Source: Treponema sp. Marseille-Q3903 (GTDB taxonomy: Bacteria; Spirochaetota; Spirochaetia; Treponematales; Treponemataceae). Taken from it: a stretch of 64,000 nucleotides of DNA. The notes beneath the pieces are model-generated. The model was not told where the DNA came from, did no database searches, and saw nothing but the letters and a program-made list of their open reading frames with translations. Positions 63,057-64,000 of the stretch are shown piece by piece (position 1 is the stretch's first letter; every line of letters begins with the position of its first letter). The stretch is taken from assembly GCF_014334335.1 (NCBI RefSeq), contig NZ_JACSEU010000001.1:1178001-1242000 (forward strand), written 5' to 3'. A program made the translations under genes and the position numbers.

Positions 63057-64000
63057 ATGGACGTATCAAAATATCTTTCAAATGAAGTCAGAAAGAACCT
63101 CAAAGAAGGAATAGAAGACGCTGGCGGAAATGAAGTTTTTTTTACCGGCGATATAGATGAAAAAGGGCTTGTTGTAAGAGCAAAAATCGGTTCGCGTGGA
63201 ACAGAGAATACAGTTCCTGTCAATTTTTTTGATGCCTGCGAGTCTTCTGTTTTAATTCACAATCATCCAAGCGGAAATCTTAAACCTTCTGATGCTGATT
63301 TGGCTGTTGCTTCTAAGTCATCTCAAAAAGGTCAGGGATTTTACATCATAAACGATGATGCGTCTGATATTTATGTCGTTGTAGAACCTGTCCTTCCGCG
63401 AAAAATCACAAAGGTCGATGCAGAAAAGGCTGGTGAATATATTTCAGATGGAGGCCGGCTTTCAAAAATCTCTGAAAACTTCGAGGAGAGACCTGTTCAG
63501 ATAGAGCTTCTTGAAAATATCGTAAAAACATTTAATGAAAATAAAATCGCAGTGTTTGAGGCTGGCACCGGTGTCGGTAAATCATTTTCATATTTGATTC
63601 CATCAGTTCTTTGGGCGCTTGAAAACAACGAACGTGTTGTAGTTTCGACAGGAACAATCAGCCTTCAGCAGCAGCTTTGCGAAAAAGACATTCCGTTTGT
63701 TGAAAAGATACTTGAAAAGAAAATCAAATATGTTTTGATGAAAGGACGCCAGAATTACATCTGCCGTCGACGCCTTGTAGATGCAGCTTCAATTTTAGAC
63801 TTGTTTGAAGAAGATACGCAGGAACTGAAAAAAATCGCTGAATGGGCGGAAAATTCTGCTACCGGAAGTAAAAGTGATCTTTCTTTTATGCCGTCAGAAA
63901 ATGTTTGGACAAAAGTCAATTCGGAAAGCGATGCATGCATGGGAATGCGTTGTCCTTTTCACAAAGACTGCTTTGTGATGAAAGTTCGAAAAGAAGCAGC
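63057..64000 (+). CDS. RadC/JAB-domain fused to DinG-family helicase, cut by window edge
   Basis: 314 residues visible. Residues 1-125 form a RadC-like JAB/MPN domain with the metal motif HNHPSG at 68-73, S78 and D81 (H-x-H-P-S-G-x4-S-x2-D). From about 140 a superfamily 2 DNA helicase of the DinG/XPD type begins: Walker A AGTGVGKS at 169-176, STGTISLQQQL, and four cysteines (C236, C294, C299, C305) spaced as the 4Fe-4S cluster. The remaining helicase motifs lie beyond base 64000. GGGTGG precedes the ATG. DinG unwinds R-loops and forked DNA; an attached RadC domain is unusual. Confidence 0.88.
   Translation, partial: MDVSKYLSNEVRKNLKEGIEDAGGNEVFFTGDIDEKGLVVRAKIGSRGTENTVPVNFFDACESSVLIHNHPSGNLKPSDADLAVASKSSQKGQGFYIINDDASDIYVVVEPVLPRKITKVDAEKAGEYISDGGRLSKISENFEERPVQIELLENIVKTFNENKIAVFEAGTGVGKSFSYLIPSVLWALENNERVVVSTGTISLQQQLCEKDIPFVEKILEKKIKYVLMKGRQNYICRRRLVDAASILDLFEEDTQELKKIAEWAENSATGSKSDLSFMPSENVWTKVNSESDACMGMRCPFHKDCFVMKVRKEA

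Overview
The window looks like chromosomal core sequence from a spirochaete of the genus Treponema. The evidence is a FlaA flagellar sheath protein gene at 60.4 kb, a tamB-bamA-skp-mutS block in the order I recall from T. pallidum, several protein types typical of treponemes (a SPASM-domain protein without radical-SAM cysteines, many TPR proteins, an HTH-EIIA fusion), and A/T-rich intergenic DNA. A complete rml (dTDP-sugar) set argues against T. pallidum itself and for a commensal or free-living relative; the species cannot be fixed from sequence alone. I see no phage, insertion sequence, CRISPR array or rRNA. No stretch longer than about 300 bases lacks a gene.

Layout. 1-3.4 kb (minus): tmk, a small exported protein, aroB and a cysteine desulfurase cut by the left edge. 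3.4-13.5 kb (plus): tamB, bamA, skp and mutS, that is outer-membrane biogenesis followed by mismatch repair. 13.6-20.6 kb (plus): comF-like gene, cheW, a DegT-family protein lacking the PLP lysine, nadK, recN, an unknown protein and an HD-domain protein. 20.7-28.5 kb: LysM/LytM protein, then on the minus strand an exonuclease, two phosphohexomutases, a second degenerate LytM protein and a WD40-like protein, then ptsN-like. 28.5-34.3 kb: transglutaminase-like protein, pseudouridine synthase, rmlB-rmlA-rmlC, bactofilin and a TPR protein. 34.3-39.6 kb: mtaB, tRNA-Pro, thrS, hslO and ssrA (tmRNA). 39.6-45.3 kb (minus): a six-gene operon with a partner-switching module (SpoIIE phosphatase, STAS, HATPase). 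45.5-48.7 kb: two TPR proteins. 48.8-52.2 kb (minus): xseA-xseB-mutL. 52.3-60.3 kb (plus): a tightly overlapping six-gene envelope or glycan operon ending in a cell-wall amidase and a GerMN protein. 60.4-64 kb: flaA, a RelA/SpoT-TPR synthetase, tRNA-Glu, and a RadC/JAB-DinG helicase fusion cut by the right edge.

The most unusual items are: (1) the 52.3-60.3 kb operon, centred on an SpsF-SpsG-methyltransferase triple fusion and lying just upstream of flaA; (2) a recurring promoter layout in which a -10 box sits 6-7 bases before the ATG, implying leaderless mRNAs for at least seven genes; (3) a 22-residue acidic tmRNA tag; (4) several conserved-looking proteins that have lost their catalytic residues (DegT-like, two LytM-like, SPASM); (5) the RadC-DinG fusion; and (6) thrS without a TGS domain, with a structured promoter and leader. 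Most functions come from motif recognition by eye; no database search was possible.
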